Shown: positions 37,106 through 48,166, counted from the first letter of the stretch. The stretch is DNA of 64,000 nt from Palaemon carinicauda (GCF_036898095.1 NC_090729.1:63889132-63953131), one strand, 5' to 3'. A program made the numbers and translations. Notes: generated from the sequence alone by a model not told the origin.

Positions 37106-37657
37106 TTAGTTTCCCACAAACAGGAAGCACATCGCGAGTGTCACTTGGTCGGGTACAACTGGCACATTACCATTCCTACACCACTGCCACTTGCCATTCT
37201 CTCCCCACACCTGTAGTCCAAATGCTCGCTTACATTTCTGTATGTTTTCAAGTTGCTTAGAATATAACCAGTATTTCTCCAAATGAATGATTACGTATAT
37301 CACTACTACCGTATCCTCATGCACTAGTACATTATATACATAGATCGTAGTACCATCACACACTACTGCGTTCTGCTCCAACACTTTATTACTCGCTTCT
37401 TGCATCACCAGTGACGCTACATTTAAGTCAAATCCAAACCCTGTAAGGCAATACCTCTTACCTTCAAACATAACTGTTTGGTATGGCCATAATCTCTCCT
37501 CTACTCGTATTTTCAAATAAACCTTGGCAAGATCAATCAATGTTACATTGACAGCCATCTTTCGCCATTCATGTAGCTTGTCTGCACAAACATCCTCATC
37601 TCTAGTATGGACATCAATGTAAGTATTGACCTCACGAAAGTCCATTACCGGCCTCAC
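37106..37657 (-). pseudogene. LTR-retrotransposon reverse transcriptase fragment
   Basis: 183-aa open frame starting MRPVMDFREVNTYIDVHTRD, with VTLIDLAKVYLKIRVEE, LWPYQTVMFEGKRYCLTGFG, LNVASLVM and IYVYNVLVHED, where the YxDD position is altered to YVYN. These are the RPV.DFR, palm-Asp and catalytic blocks of Ty3/gypsy-type RT. Loss of both catalytic Asp at the YxDD position makes it inactive even though the frame is open. RNase H and integrase do not follow. Protease and gag relics of the same element lie upstream (37993-39270, minus strand). Confidence 0.72.
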
Positions 37658-37992
37658 CTTATCCTAACTAGACAAGATAACTAAAAATCAACAGAATTGA
37701 ACCTTTAGCAGGGCCATTCTTACCTATCATACGGCTGCAGCCCGCCCCACTGTATTCACTCCTGCAACTCTTCTTCATATCTCTGTTGTGCCTCAAGTTG
37801 GACTGCGTATTCACATCTCGTATTCTTCAGCACTAGTAGCTCTTTATAGACTCTTCATTTCCAGGCTATAGTCCAACACTTAGCTAAAGCATCAAACACT
37901 GCGCTGAAGACTTGCTTGTCCACTTGGAGCCCATCACTGCTATGAGTACTGAAACACAGCCCTACTACTGTTTCGTTCATTCCAGACTGTAC

Positions 37993-38241
37993 TCAAAATA
38001 TTACTGCTTCCTCATTCATAACCATCACTCGTTTCATTTTCTTTATTGCATCCATACCCAGGACACAGTCAAACCCATATAACTTCGTAGTTGATACGTT
38101 GGCATGTACCTCCACCTCAACATTGCCTTTCAATGCCACACTCTTCCAGAAGCCTCCAATTTGCGTCATGACAACATTCTTTCGCTGCCATATCTCGCAT
38201 CTAACTGCGTTAGAGATCACTTGCGTCCATCCAGTATCCAT
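37993..38241 (-). pseudogene. Retropepsin-like protease fragment
   Basis: 82-aa frame with MDTGWTQVI (the D-T/S-G active-site motif of aspartic proteases) and GFDCVLGMDAI, equivalent to the hydrophobic I(L)G.D flap/C-terminal motif. It sits between the gag/zinc-knuckle relic and the RT fragment, the order expected for an LTR element. Stops separate it from both. Confidence 0.6.
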
Positions 38242-38339
38242 TTTTTTCAGTTCCCTCGTAGGTTTTATATGATAGAGGACCTATACACTCCCAATAAAGT
38301 GATCTGGTGCTGAAGCCCGCTTTCGTTACTCGTTTCCCA

Positions 38340-39270
38340 TCCCCTTTGTAGCAATCCTCTCGGGGAACTCCGTTGCCACATGTCCCACTTTAACACACCT
38401 GAAGCACTTGACATTTCTCTTTTTCAGCTACTAGACAGTGCCTGGCAAGATGGTTTGGCCCTCAACATGCATAACAACCTTGATGATTGCTGTGCTGTCC
38501 AATCTTGGTGCTAGTCTTAAGCGAAACTGCATCTGCACCTACCTCGGCTTGCAATAGTGATCCACTTGCACCCGTGCAGTCCTCACCAATTGTCACCACA
38601 CTACCAGCCATACCAGCACCCTCCCCCAGTAACACAGCCTTGGCTCTCGTAGTATACTCCCAAGCTTTAAGTCTTCATCGTTGGCTCCTGCATGTAGCAT
38701 TTGCCTTGCGCCTTCAGGTAATCCTCTCACAAATGCACATACCAAAGTCTTCTCGGACACTCCACCAAAGCGTTCTACTAACATGCACAAATTCGCTGAA
38801 AACACATCAGAGCTCTCACCTGACATCATCTTCTGATTCACAAACTTCTCGTATGCAGCAAAGGAGTTCCCTGCAAATGCAGCCTTCAAGCTCTGCTTAA
38901 CATAATTTTTCTCACCCCTTTTGTCCTTTGGTAGTTGTTGGTACACTGGAAACGATCTCCCTGTTAGTCTCAATGGCACCACAGTAGCAACTTCTGGAAC
39001 ATTCTGAAATTCACACACCATGTCCATTTCTCCACCCACTCTGAGATATCTCCCTCTCCGGATTATTCAGCTTAAACACGGTGGCCCTTTTTCTCCTATT
39101 TTGCTTGTTTATAAAAGCCTAGATAGCTTGTCATAGTGTAATTTACTTGTTCAAGGCCTGTCCTTTCTTTCGCTGTCTACATTGCCTCGTAGCACGTGGT
39201 GCAATTCTTTCAAACTGGCTGCTCACCCCCTCATCCTTTAGTATCACCACTATGTCTACTGACGTCAATT
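38340..39270 (-). pseudogene. Gag relic with one zinc knuckle
   Basis: The 148-aa open frame 39039-38593 carries a capsid-like helical region: VPLRLTGRSFPVYQQL, FAAYEKFVNQKM, GESSDVFSANL and FVRGLPEGARQML. Further downstream (about 38440-38360) is a degraded CCHC knuckle, KCFRCVKVGHVATEF, with the last Cys lost. Gag would form the particle core. The upstream part to 39270 includes the segment repeated at 36950-37085. Degenerate. Confidence 0.68.
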
Positions 39271-39501
39271 TCTCACTGTGCTCCTCTTGTATAACTAAGT
39301 TTTCCCCCAAGTTTACTACTCATACACTTCTCACTGTAGGCTATCACTGTATTTTTATATTTTGTCCATATTCTTTTCATGTGCACTGCACTCTTTCCTT
39401 TATCAATACTTTTGGCATACTGCCTCCCCTCTTGTCTTTGTGCCAGCACAATGGTTCCTTTCTCCGTTAACTGTCCCCACAACCAAATGCAGTTTATTAC
39501 T

Positions 39502-40168
39502 TCACAACCACAAATATTTCCATTGGGCAAAGAAAACTAAAGCCGCTCTTACTCAGAAGAGGTGGTGGGAATGTATAGATCCAGGATATGAGGACGATGA
39601 AGACGACTGGAGGAGATGCAACTTAAAAAAAAAGAGCTACGCACTGAGTTACATTACACAACGATTGGATAATTTAGTTCTAGATGTCAGCATTGATTGT
39701 ACCAAAGCAAAAGAAGTGTGGGATATTTTAAGCGATATCCACATAAAAATGGATACATTTCAGATAGTAGATTGCTCGAAGAACTGTGTACATGAAGTAA
39801 AATTGAAGAATTTCTATGAGGGAATATATAGCATATGTAATTAGAATAGCCAGAGTTGAGAATACAGCTTTTGCGGTAGAAATGGCTTCATTTTCAGATT
39901 CAATAGTAATTGTGTTTGTGCTGAGAGGTCTTAAACATATTACCAAATATAAAATTTTTTTAAAGTCAAGAGAAGAAGAGAACTTTTTAGTTTATAAAAC
40001 AAACTTCAGAAGAGATTTAAGAAAAGAAAATGGAAATTCAAACACAAATTATAAAAGAGAATAAGGCGCAAGAGGCTTTATGAGAGAGGACCAAAGATCT
40101 GTCTTCTATGCTTGTAGCCAGCCTGGTTATAGAGGAAGATAATGTTAATAAACCGAAAAAGAAGAGAT
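39502..40168 (+). pseudogene. Copia-like gag (UBN2-type) fragment
   Basis: Plus strand. NHKYFHWAKKTKAALTQK, WWECIDPGYEDDEDDW, ALSYITQRLDNLVLD and TKAKEVWDILSDIHIKMDT are the conserved blocks of the Ty1/copia gag domain (UBN2-like). The frame is lost after 39800, and weaker continuation (EDQRSV, CSQPGY-like) reaches about 40140. It is cut on the left by the minus-strand gag relic and on the right by the LTR of the following gypsy element. No copia protease, integrase or RT is seen downstream. Confidence 0.72.
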
Positions 40169-40421
40169 TGTACCAACCGTGTTTCACACAATTGTACATA
40201 ATTCCTTTTGTATATATTATGCTTGTATCTTCGCTCCTCCCTCGCACTAAAACGAACATGAAAATTCCTGTCTGGTTTTCCTCTGTGATATTGTCTGTCT
40301 TGTGAACTTGTCATGTCCTGTTGCCTTGAGGTTTTGTATATAAGGAGAGTGTTCCACAACAATATAACTCAGTTGATTGCATCCTGCCTTTGACTCACAA
40401 CCCTTCTCTCGGCTCGTCACA
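40169..40421 (+). mobile_element. 5' LTR of a Ty3/gypsy (Mag-like) element
   Basis: About 245-250 bp, starting at TGTACC (40169) or TGTTTC (40180) and ending ...GGCTCGTCACA, followed by a primer-binding site and the gag leader. It contains a TATATAAGG box at 40337-40345. Its start is approximate because the 3' LTR needed to define it is missing. Confidence 0.65.
40337..40345 (+). promoter_or_regulatory. TATA box in the LTR
   Basis: TATATAAGG, about 85 bases before the primer-binding site, is appropriately placed for an LTR promoter driving gag-pol RNA. Confidence 0.6.
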
Positions 40422-40423
40422 TT

Positions 40424-40440
40424 GGTGACCCCGGAAGTCG
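40424..40440 (+). promoter_or_regulatory. Primer-binding site
   Basis: TGGTGACCCCGGAAGTC immediately after the LTR. The TGGTGACCCCG core is the usual tRNA-complementary site of arthropod gypsy-like elements. The specific tRNA is not determined. Confidence 0.7.
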
Positions 40441-40494
40441 ACTCGCTCCCACTGCCTTCCACCCCCACCTCCTCGCCCCTCCATCGTTGGTAAT

Positions 40495-41310
40495 ATGACG
40501 GAGGCGGACTCTACCCCAGCAGTTGGCACTGCGGCAGCTCCATTGAAACTTTCACCGTTCGCTAGCGGAGAAGCGTTCGCTTGGTTTCAACGCGCTGAAG
40601 TCCACTTTCGTATCAGGGGCGTGACTCGCTCAACCACCAAAGAGGATTATGTTCTCGCGGCGATACCCGAGGACACCTTCCTAGAAATATCCGATTGGCT
40701 TTGTGAACAAGGAGACACCCCAATAGCGTATGACGACCTCAAATCATACCTTTTGCAGCAGTACTCGCCGTCGCCAGCCGCCCGTATAGCAAAGCTTTTT
40801 CAGCTCTCGCAACAACCATTGGGGGACCAAAGGGCTTCGCTTGCCCTCAGGGAAATGACCAGTATTGCTCGCCTTCAACCTGCCGCACACGGCTCTCCTC
40901 GTGAGGTGAACCTACTCCGTGCCCTTTGGATACGCCGTTTACCTGAACCTGTGCGCGCTGCCATACCCGATGTCGATAGTTTACCCATAAAGGACTTGAT
41001 GACCAAAGCCGACGCCCTTATGGACAGCCACTTCAAGACCTCCATCAACGCCTCCACCCCTGACGACGAGGATGCCTATTCAACGTACACCGAAGCTGAC
41101 ATGAATGCCGTAGGACATACACGCCTACCCCGTGACGTGCCGAAGCGGCGACAAAGCCGCCCACCACCCACCAATCGCTCGCTCCCCAACGAATGACTTC
41201 TACAGCCACTTACTACCTCCCATCCACCGCAGTTTTGCTACTACCACTTCAGATTCGGGGCAACCGCGAAGAAATGCGCCAAAGATTGTCAGTGGCCAAA
41301 AAACGTGTAA
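40495..41310 (+). CDS. Gag of the Mag-like gypsy element (in-frame stop at 41194-41196)
   Basis: Structural protein that packages the element RNA. The ATG at 40495 opens 233 codons with a capsid region (FASGEAFAWFQRAEVHF, YDDLKSYLLQQYSP, LRALWIRRLPEPV), and a TGA at 41194-41196 interrupts it. In the same frame after this TGA, the sequence goes on for 37 codons with a Cys/His knuckle (FCYYHFRFGATAKKC, then DCQWPKN) and ends at TAA 41308-41310. The TGA therefore looks like a nonsense mutation, with the natural end at 41310. The frameshift signal that links Gag to Pol lies at the very end (41298-41337). GC content is clearly higher than in the surroundings. Confidence 0.8.
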
Positions 41311-44300
41311 GTAGGCCATCGCTTGTGGCGGTGGCCTCCCATGTTTCTAATCTTTTCTTTTTACAGGATGCAGGAACGGGCGTCCGATTTTTGGTAGACA
41401 CGGGTGCTTGTCGTTCTCTTTTGCCAAGGAAACTCTTCAAGGCACAACGTAGTCTGTCTACATCTGCCGACGTCCGCTTGGTAGCTGCCAACGGATCTGC
41501 GATACCCACCTACGGTTACGAGAACCTCACATTATCGTTCGGAAATGGTAAATTCAATTGGAAGTTTCTCGTTGCTGACGTCACAATGCCAATCCTCGGT
41601 GCGGATTTCCTCTCTCATTTCCACCTTCTGGTCGATGTCGCCCACCGACGATTGGTCAACGCAGACTCGTACTTGTCGACATCTCTTCAACCCGCCCCCT
41701 CTAACCTCGCTCTCCACATCAGCGCACCCACGGATGCCTACGCCCACCTCCTCACGTCGTACCCGGAAGTTTTCCGTCCAGAACTTCGCCAAACGCCAAC
41801 GGTTCCTGCCAAGCACAGTATTTATCACCATATCAAGACGACGGGACACCCAGTCTTCGCAAAATTCAGACTGGCACCAGAACGATTGGCAGCCGCCAAA
41901 CAGATGTTCGCCGAAATGGAGAAAATGGGCCTTTGCCAAAAGGCCTCCAGCCCATGGTCGTCACCCTTACACATTGTTCTGAAGAAAGACGGCTCCCTCC
42001 GTCCGTGCGGGGATTACAGGCGCCTGAAGATGCAAACAGAACCGGATCACTACCCCCTCCCAAACATTGCCGATGTAACCTCCTACCTGCACAAAGCAAA
42101 GGTTTTCTCTACGCTCGACCTCCTGAAGGGGTAATATCAGGTGCCTATGAACCCAGATGACATCCCCAAGATCGCCATCACCACTCCGTTTGGCACATAC
42201 ACCTTCAATTACTCTTGTTTTGGCCTTCGTAATGCTAGGGCAACATTTCAACGTCTCATAGATGGCATCTTAGGGGACCTCCCTTTCTGTGTATGTTATG
42301 GGGACGACATACTTGTGTTCTCCTCCTCAAAAGAGGAACACCTCCGTCACCTGCGCATCGTGCTCGACCGCCTGCAACAAAACGGCCTTGTAGTCCGGTA
42401 CGACAAGTGTACCTTTGGCGCCAACGAAGTGTCGTTCTTAGGGCACCGTATCACTCCTGAAGGAGTCCATCCCCTCCCTGAGAAGGTAGCAGCCATTCAG
42501 AATTTCCCCACGCCCTCGACTGTCAAAGCTCTGCAGGAATTCTTGGGCATGATCAACTATTATCACCGTTTTCTGCCAGCCATTGCCGCCACTCTTGCTC
42601 CCCTCTACGCCTCCCTCAAGGGCAAGCCAAAGGACTTGAAGTGGGCTCCCCTTCAAGAAGCGGCCCTCTGCAATGCAAAGAAGGCCCTATCAACTGCTGC
42701 GGCCCTCACTTTTCCAATCCCACACGCCCCTCTCCTTCTCTCCACCGATGCCAGCGACGTCGCTATTGGTGCAGTACTCGAGCAGGTGGTCAAAGGCTCG
42801 CCCCGCCCATTGGCCTTCATCAGCAGAAAACTGTCCGAGGCAGAAACGGGTTATTCTACCTTCGATCGAGAATTGCTGGCGGTGCACTTGGCTGTCCGTC
42901 ACTTTCGCCATTTCTTAGAAGGTACGCCCTTCGTCATTCGCACAGACCACATGCCTCTGGTGCACGCCTTCACTCGACAGGCTGACGCCTGGTCCGCCCG
43001 TCAACGCCGACATCTCTCCGCCGTGGCTGAATACAATTGCACCCTCCAATACATCCCTGGGAAAATGAATCCCGTTGCTGATGCCCTGTCAAGAAACACG
43101 TTGGCTGCAGTTCAGCTGGGATTGGATTACAACGCCCTGGCTGAAGCCCAACGACAGGATCCAGAGTATCAAGCTTGTAGGACATCCTGCACGTCCCTCC
43201 GTTGGGAGGATTTTCCCCTCGAAAACTCCAACACCACCCTCCTCTGTGACGTCAGTACTGGTAGACCGCGACCTTGGATTCCTGCTCCCATGCGCCGACA
43301 GGTGTTTGATTTCATCCATGGCCTTTAACATCCCTCGTGCCGTTCTACTGCACAGCTGCTGAAGGCAAAGTTCATTTGGCATGGCATTTCTAAGGATGCT
43401 AAGGATTGGGTCCGTGCCTGTACTTCTTGCCAAACTTCCAAAGTACATCGACACACGGATTCAGGAGTGGGCACCTTTCCTCAACCTCAGCGTCGTTTCG
43501 CACACATTCACGTCGACGTTGTAGGCCCCCTACCCACATCACAAGGACATCGTTACCTGTTTACCGTCATCGACCGCTCCACTCGTTCGCCTGAAGCCAT
43601 TCCCATGGAAACTGCAACGTCCGCCTCATGTACATCTGCCTTACTCTCTGGATGGATTTCAAGATTCGGTATCCCTGAGCATATTACTTCTGACAGGGGA
43701 ACCACTTTCACCTCTCAATTATGGACGTCATTAGCGAATCTCCTGGGCATCACCCTACATCAGACAACGGCCTACAACCCCGCGGCCAATGGAATGGTTG
43801 AACGTTTTCATCGCACCCTGAAAGCAGCTTTGATGTCCCGCTGCAAGGATTGCAACTGGTTTACTCAGCTTCCCTGGGTCCTCCTTGGACTAAGGACCAC
43901 TCCTAAAGACGCCCTCGACGTCTCGGCAGCCGAAATGGTGTATGGCGACCCGTTGGTCGTCCCTGCCGAGTTTTTTCCTTCTACAACCTCCTCCGACAAT
44001 CTCCAGCGCATACGTCACGTCGTGGGAAAATTTACTCCGTGCCGCCAGACTTACAAGCCCCCAGCGAAGCATCACATACCACCGGACTTGCACTCTGCAA
44101 CGTACGTCTTCCTGCGCAACGACACCAGCAAGCCACCGTTAACGCCCCCTTACACGGGACCTTTCCTTGTGATCCGACGCAGTCCGAAAGCATTCCTACT
44201 AAACATTCGGGGCAAAGAAGACTGGGTCTCAATTGATCGTCTAAAACCTGCTTATCTTCTGCCAGATGACCCGCCTACAGTTCGCCTCTCTAGATCAGGG

Positions 44301-44312
44301 CGCCCTATTTAA
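41193..44312 (+). pseudogene. Pol of the Mag-like gypsy element (protease-RT-RNase H-integrase), two nonsense codons
   Basis: One frame throughout. Protease: FLVDTGACRSLLP with DTG at 41397-41405, and ILGADFL. RT from about 41800: SPWSSPLHIVLKKDGSLRPCG, DLLKG and YGDD at 42297-42308, FLGHRITPEGV. RNase H: LSTDASDVAIGAVLEQ, STFDRELLAVH, RTDHMPLVHA, YIPGKMNPVADALSR. Integrase: zinc region with CTSCQT near 43420, core HVDVVGPL, TSDRGTTFTS and NGMVERFHRT (the D, D and E positions), then a C-terminal strand domain ending SRSGRPI. TAA at 42132-42134, between the palm blocks, and TAA at 43326-43328, before the integrase zinc region, truncate it. The frame is otherwise preserved over 3.1 kb, so the damage is recent. 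Confidence 0.88.
41298..41337 (+). promoter_or_regulatory. -1 ribosomal frameshift signal (slippery heptamer and stem-loop)
   Basis: A AAA AAC at 41298-41304, in the correct phase of the gag frame and two codons before the gag stop. An 8-base spacer follows, then a stem: AGGCCA 41313-41318 pairs with TGGCCT 41332-41337, with an inner CGC/GCG pairing (41320-41322 with 41328-41330). A -1 slip enters the pol frame, which is open upstream and leads straight into the protease. Confidence 0.75.
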
Positions 44313-44571
44313 CATGTTTACCGTCTATTCCTATGGCCTTTTGTTAAATCATGAAACTTTTAAATAATGAACCTAATGTAATATACATAACTTGAAAAGT
44401 AGCCGAAGGGACGGATGATGAATTGGTTAAATCTTTGTAGTTGATCATCCTACCTTTTTATTGAAGGTATAAAAGTTATTCACTTGAATGTATGAAGTTG
44501 GTGTAGGGCGTTGTTGCTAGTCGCAAGACAATGTTGAGTGGACCAAAGATCTAGTTGGGGGGGGGGGGGAG
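44313..44571 (+). mobile_element. 3' untranslated part and polypurine tract of the Mag-like element
   Basis: Non-coding DNA downstream of pol ending in a long G-tract, TTGGGGGGGGGGGGGAG (about 44555-44571), which would prime plus-strand synthesis. A 3' LTR should begin at 44572 (TGTGG), but the sequence there does not match the 5' LTR. Confidence 0.55.
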
Positions 44572-45340
44572 TGTGGAAAAAATAAAAGTATAGTTAAGAA
44601 AAAGTACAAATTATTTTTCATTTTTTTCATTATGTTATATTTGTAGTTTTTTTTTTTTTTCGCAGCACGCCCTACTCCCTGTAGGGTTTGAAGTGAAAAC
44701 TAGAACTTGAACATAAAGTGGCATACGAAAGTTTTAAGTGACAGCCAAACTTTTATGTGTTGTCAATGCCCAAACCCGGTTGACTGTGCATGCAGATAAT
44801 GAACCACAGTGTTGCGGGATTCTCCTTTAAGCTTGAAATTTTTCCTGTCATAAGTCTGGAATTTTCTCTGGAATAATACTGCATGATCCTACACCTGATT
44901 ATGTTGCTAGTCAGCCTGGTGAAGACTGTTAAAAGCAAGTTTGCCTGGAGTTTCTAGTTTTGCCGCATGAATTGCAACCTTGTTTTATAATCCCTTTGAT
45001 GGTGAGGCAAGCTACTTGTATTTGAATATATCTCAAACAGATACCCGGCTAGGGTGTGCCTTTGTTTATTCTTACATCTGGAACCCATAAGTGTGTCCAG
45101 CATGTGAGTAGTTCTTGTTTTTTTGTTATTCAAATCCATTTTTTTGTGTATTGTTAACTTTTAGAGGGTTGATTACTATGAGGCTCTGTCATGAATATAT
45201 CTAGGTGTCTGCTTATGTCTTTTGAAGATCTGACTATTCATACTATAGTTTTGTATTCTTTTTCTCAGGAATGATACAAATTTTTTTGTTCTCTTGACAA
45301 AATAAATATTTTTCTTTTTTTATGAAGACATCCGAATTAG
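44572..45340. other. Unassigned interval
   Basis: No LTR, coding domain or repeat partner recognised. Minus-strand frames of about 60 codons (44753-44938, 44954-45139) carry no motif I can name. Confidence 0.35.
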
Positions 45341-45951
45341 TTTACTCTCTCTAATATATAAGATATTTACAAAGATCGTACTGGGCAGAGTAAAAAGAGA
45401 GCTAGCTTTTAATCAACCAAGAGAGCAGGCAGGCTTTAGAAGTGGGTATTCAACAACTGACCATATCCATATAATTAACTAGCTAATAGAAAAATCAACA
45501 GAGCATGACAAACCACTACGTGTAGCCTTTATAGACCACAAGAAAGCTTTTACTTCTGTCCAATCTTCCGCTCTAATAAAAGACCTTCAAGGGCTAGGAA
45601 TAGTTGAATTTCATGTTAGAACACTTGAAAATATTCAGACTCTTTAGCTATGGTAAGTAGCTCTATCTAGTCTTGGGTAGTGCCATAGCCTCTATACTAT
45701 GATCTTCCACTATCTTGGGTTAAATTTCTCTTGCTTGAGGGTATACTCGGCCACACTATTCTATCTTCTTTCTCTTCCTCTTGTTTTTTAAAGTTTTCAT
45801 AGTTTATAAAGGAAATATTTGTTTTAATGTTGTTACTGTTCTCTAAATATTTTATTTTTCCTTGTTTCATTTCCTCAATGGGCTATTTTCTCCGTTGAGG
45901 ACCCTCGGCTTATAGCATACTGCTTTTCTAACTAGGGTTGTAGCTTAGCAA

Positions 45952-46006
<55 letters not shown>

Positions 46007-46598
46007 AGAAAGTAAAACATTCTTAAAACTACAGTACATAAGAATCATAAGAAAATTCCGGTTTAGAAAGGGTTAGACAGGGAGATCCCATCTTTCCTAA
46101 ATTATTGACAGCATACCAACAGTAGAAGGTATTAGAAATCTAAATTGGGAAAATGTAGGAATTGGCATCAATGAGGAATACCTTAACAAATTAGGATTAG
46201 TAAGTGACATGATTATGTTTAGTGACTCATGGGAGGAATTGTAACAGATGATACAGGATTTAAATAGAAAAAGGAACAATGTAAGAGTAGGACTGAAAAT
46301 TATTATTAGTAAAACCAAGACAATGCTCAATGAAAATGCAGAGAGAGAACAAATAAGAGTTTTTGAAGAACCTCGATTGTTAGTGGAAATACTCACTTCC
46401 CTACGACAGGATACTGAAACTAAAAGAAGGATAAGCATAAGATGAAGAACTTTTGGTAAAAAAAAAATTCGATTATGAAAAATAAAATGTCATTTTTTTC
46501 TGAAAAGATCTGTATTCATTCAGGTGGCCCTACCAGTTCTAACTTATGCATCAGAAACTTGGGGTATTTGTAGCAGCAAAGTAAATTGACATTGTTGT
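45341..46598 (+). pseudogene. RTE-like LINE reverse transcriptase relic, interrupted by a repeat
   Basis: Plus strand. NQPREQAGFRSGYSTTDHI near 45420-45470 (the fingers block) is followed by PLRVAFIDHKKAFTSVQSS with the palm Asp. The frame is then interrupted by a non-coding repeat (about 45641-46004). It resumes near 46010 and goes on with RQGDPI (46076-46093), a degraded catalytic region near 46190, an MLNENAEREQIRV block (46323 on) and ALPVLTYASETWGI (46527 on). Stops and frame changes are frequent. The 3' end is lost where a short retro-insert and then a gypsy LTR begin. It differs from the intact LINE at 861-3954. Confidence 0.75.
45641..46005 (+). mobile_element. Interspersed repeat with (AAT)n tail inserted in the LINE RT
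   Basis: Starts near TCTTTAGCTATGGTAAG and ends AACTAGGGTTGTAGCTTAGCAAGT followed by (AAT)n (45954-46005). It interrupts an otherwise collinear RT frame. AATATTCAGA (left) and AATACAGAA (right) may be a decayed target duplication. I recognise the sequence style as a common decapod interspersed repeat. No coding capacity. Confidence 0.55.
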
Positions 46599-46686
46599 TG
46601 TTGTTGTTGTTGTTGGGGTATTAAAGCCAACACTTGTTGTTGGCACGGGCCTTTCCCTTGGTTGGCCCGTAGACCTAAATTGACAT
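46582..46686 (-). mobile_element. 83-bp hairpin/(CAA)n short retro-insert with 11-bp target-site duplications
   Basis: TAAATTGACAT at 46582-46592 and again at 46676-46686 brackets 46593-46675. On the minus strand the insert reads GGGCCAACCAAGGGAAAGGCCC...GTGTTGGCTTTAATACCCC followed by (CAA)n, the same sequence as the triplicate at 25857-26099. The duplication and 3' tandem tail mark it as a short, LINE-mobilised insertion. Confidence 0.85.
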
Positions 46687-46698
46687 CACGGTACTGGA

Positions 46699-46942
46699 TG
46701 TTTTATCTCTTGTAGGCTGGCAAAGAAACACGAAATGATAGGTCTCATGAGGTTACTATACAAATTGGCGGCTAAACAGAGATTAACAATACTTGTTACA
46801 TACCTATAGAAGAAAAGTATTTAAAAAACTCTCGCTTGTTTGTTTACATTTGAAACCAATTGCCATTATAATATAATTTCTGAACAACCCATTACATAAC
46901 TAGTAAACAAATAAATTTAGACTTTTGGAGGTATATCACACA
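46699..46942 (-). repeat. 3' LTR
   Basis: 244 bp, partner of 51455-51704. On the plus strand it begins TGTTTTATCTC and ends TATATCACACA. Confidence 0.92.
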
Positions 46943-46999
46943 CCTCCCCTGAAGACATCTAGGGTGATATATAACGCCTAGCGTCTGAAAATCTTTCTT

Positions 47000-48166
47000 A
47001 TTCATATGTATTTTGGTTCCATTTTACTTGTAGATGATCAGGTTCTTTCTTATTCCGCATACTATGATGTGGAGCTAATGTAGGCAAAACTTATTTGTCA
47101 ATATCATCAGTAGAATTATTTTGTGACCTCTCCACATCTTTTGGTCTATTGCGAGTATTAGTTGCATCAAGGCTTGATCCATAAATTGGTAAGAAAGATA
47201 GATGTGGTCTCAGGAACTTCCAGTTTCTCGACAGAATACGCTCACTGCCCAACTTTGTAAGATAATCTTGCCTGGATCAAATGCCGACAACAACACCTGG
47301 ATGATTCCAGTATTGTGTTGTGATCTTGAACATCAACATAACTACCCATTTTCAAATGAGAAAGGGGTCTGGTAGTACTGTCATATCGTTGCTTCGCCTG
47401 ACTTAGCAAATAATCTGCATTAACATCACATTTCTCTGCTCTCCTTTGCCATTCTTTAGCAAATGAGCGACAATGTGTTGGAATAAATGACCTGAGGGGA
47501 TGACCAAATAAAACTTGAGCTGGGGATCGGCCATCAGCATGAGGTGTATTCCTAAGCTCTAACATTCCATGGGCAAATTCATCCGCATCCAGATTCCCAT
47601 TCTTAGTAGTAGTCATAATCAGCTTCTTGATAATTTTCATAGATGCTTCTGCATGTCCATTTGCCTTTGGATTATATGGCGAAGTAATGTGATGTTCTAC
47701 TCCCCAATGATATAAAAAAACGTCTCAAAGCTGATGAAGCAAACTGTGGTCCTCCATCAGTTTTCCTCCACATAGGAACACCAGTATCTGAAAATATAGC
47801 CCTCAGTGACCAAATCAGATTGGCTGCAGAAGCTATACCTTGACACAAAGATACACAAGGCCATCCAGACAACCTATGAACATAAACAAGATAAGTTTGA
47901 CCCATGGCATGAAAATAATCTGCAAATACAGATTCGAAAACTCTACTTGGTTGATCCTCTTCTTGCCATAAAGGTTCGTTCCTTTGATTTAGTAAAAGAG
48001 AACGGCATTTGATACAAGAAGAAACTATATTCTCAATATCTCTGTCAATTTTAGGCCAATAAACAGTTTGCCGAGCCCTCCCTTTAGTGCTGTCTATTCC
48101 CTGATGACCATCATGAAGACATTCAAAGGTTTCACGTTAGAGTCTCTTGGGTATAAGAAGTCTTGC
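47000..48166 (-). pseudogene. Integrase relic of the 46.7-51.7 kb gypsy element
   Basis: Core: VYVHRLSGWPCVSLCQ (47883 down) and TDGGPQFASSALRRF near 47770 (second catalytic Asp). After a frame change comes a region equivalent to NP.ANG.AEA..K, then MKIIKKLIMTTTKNGNL (47640), a LRNTPHADGRSPAQVLFG block and a C-terminal RYDSTTRPLSHLKMGSYV strand domain to about 47240. Decayed coding continues to about 47000. Several frameshifts. Confidence 0.75.

Noticed and set aside
41307..41366. Intron-like GTAAGT...TTTTTACAG between gag and pol
   Set aside because: The 60-base removal keeps the gag frame, which hits a stop shortly after and does not enter pol. The -1 frameshift signal explains the junction better.
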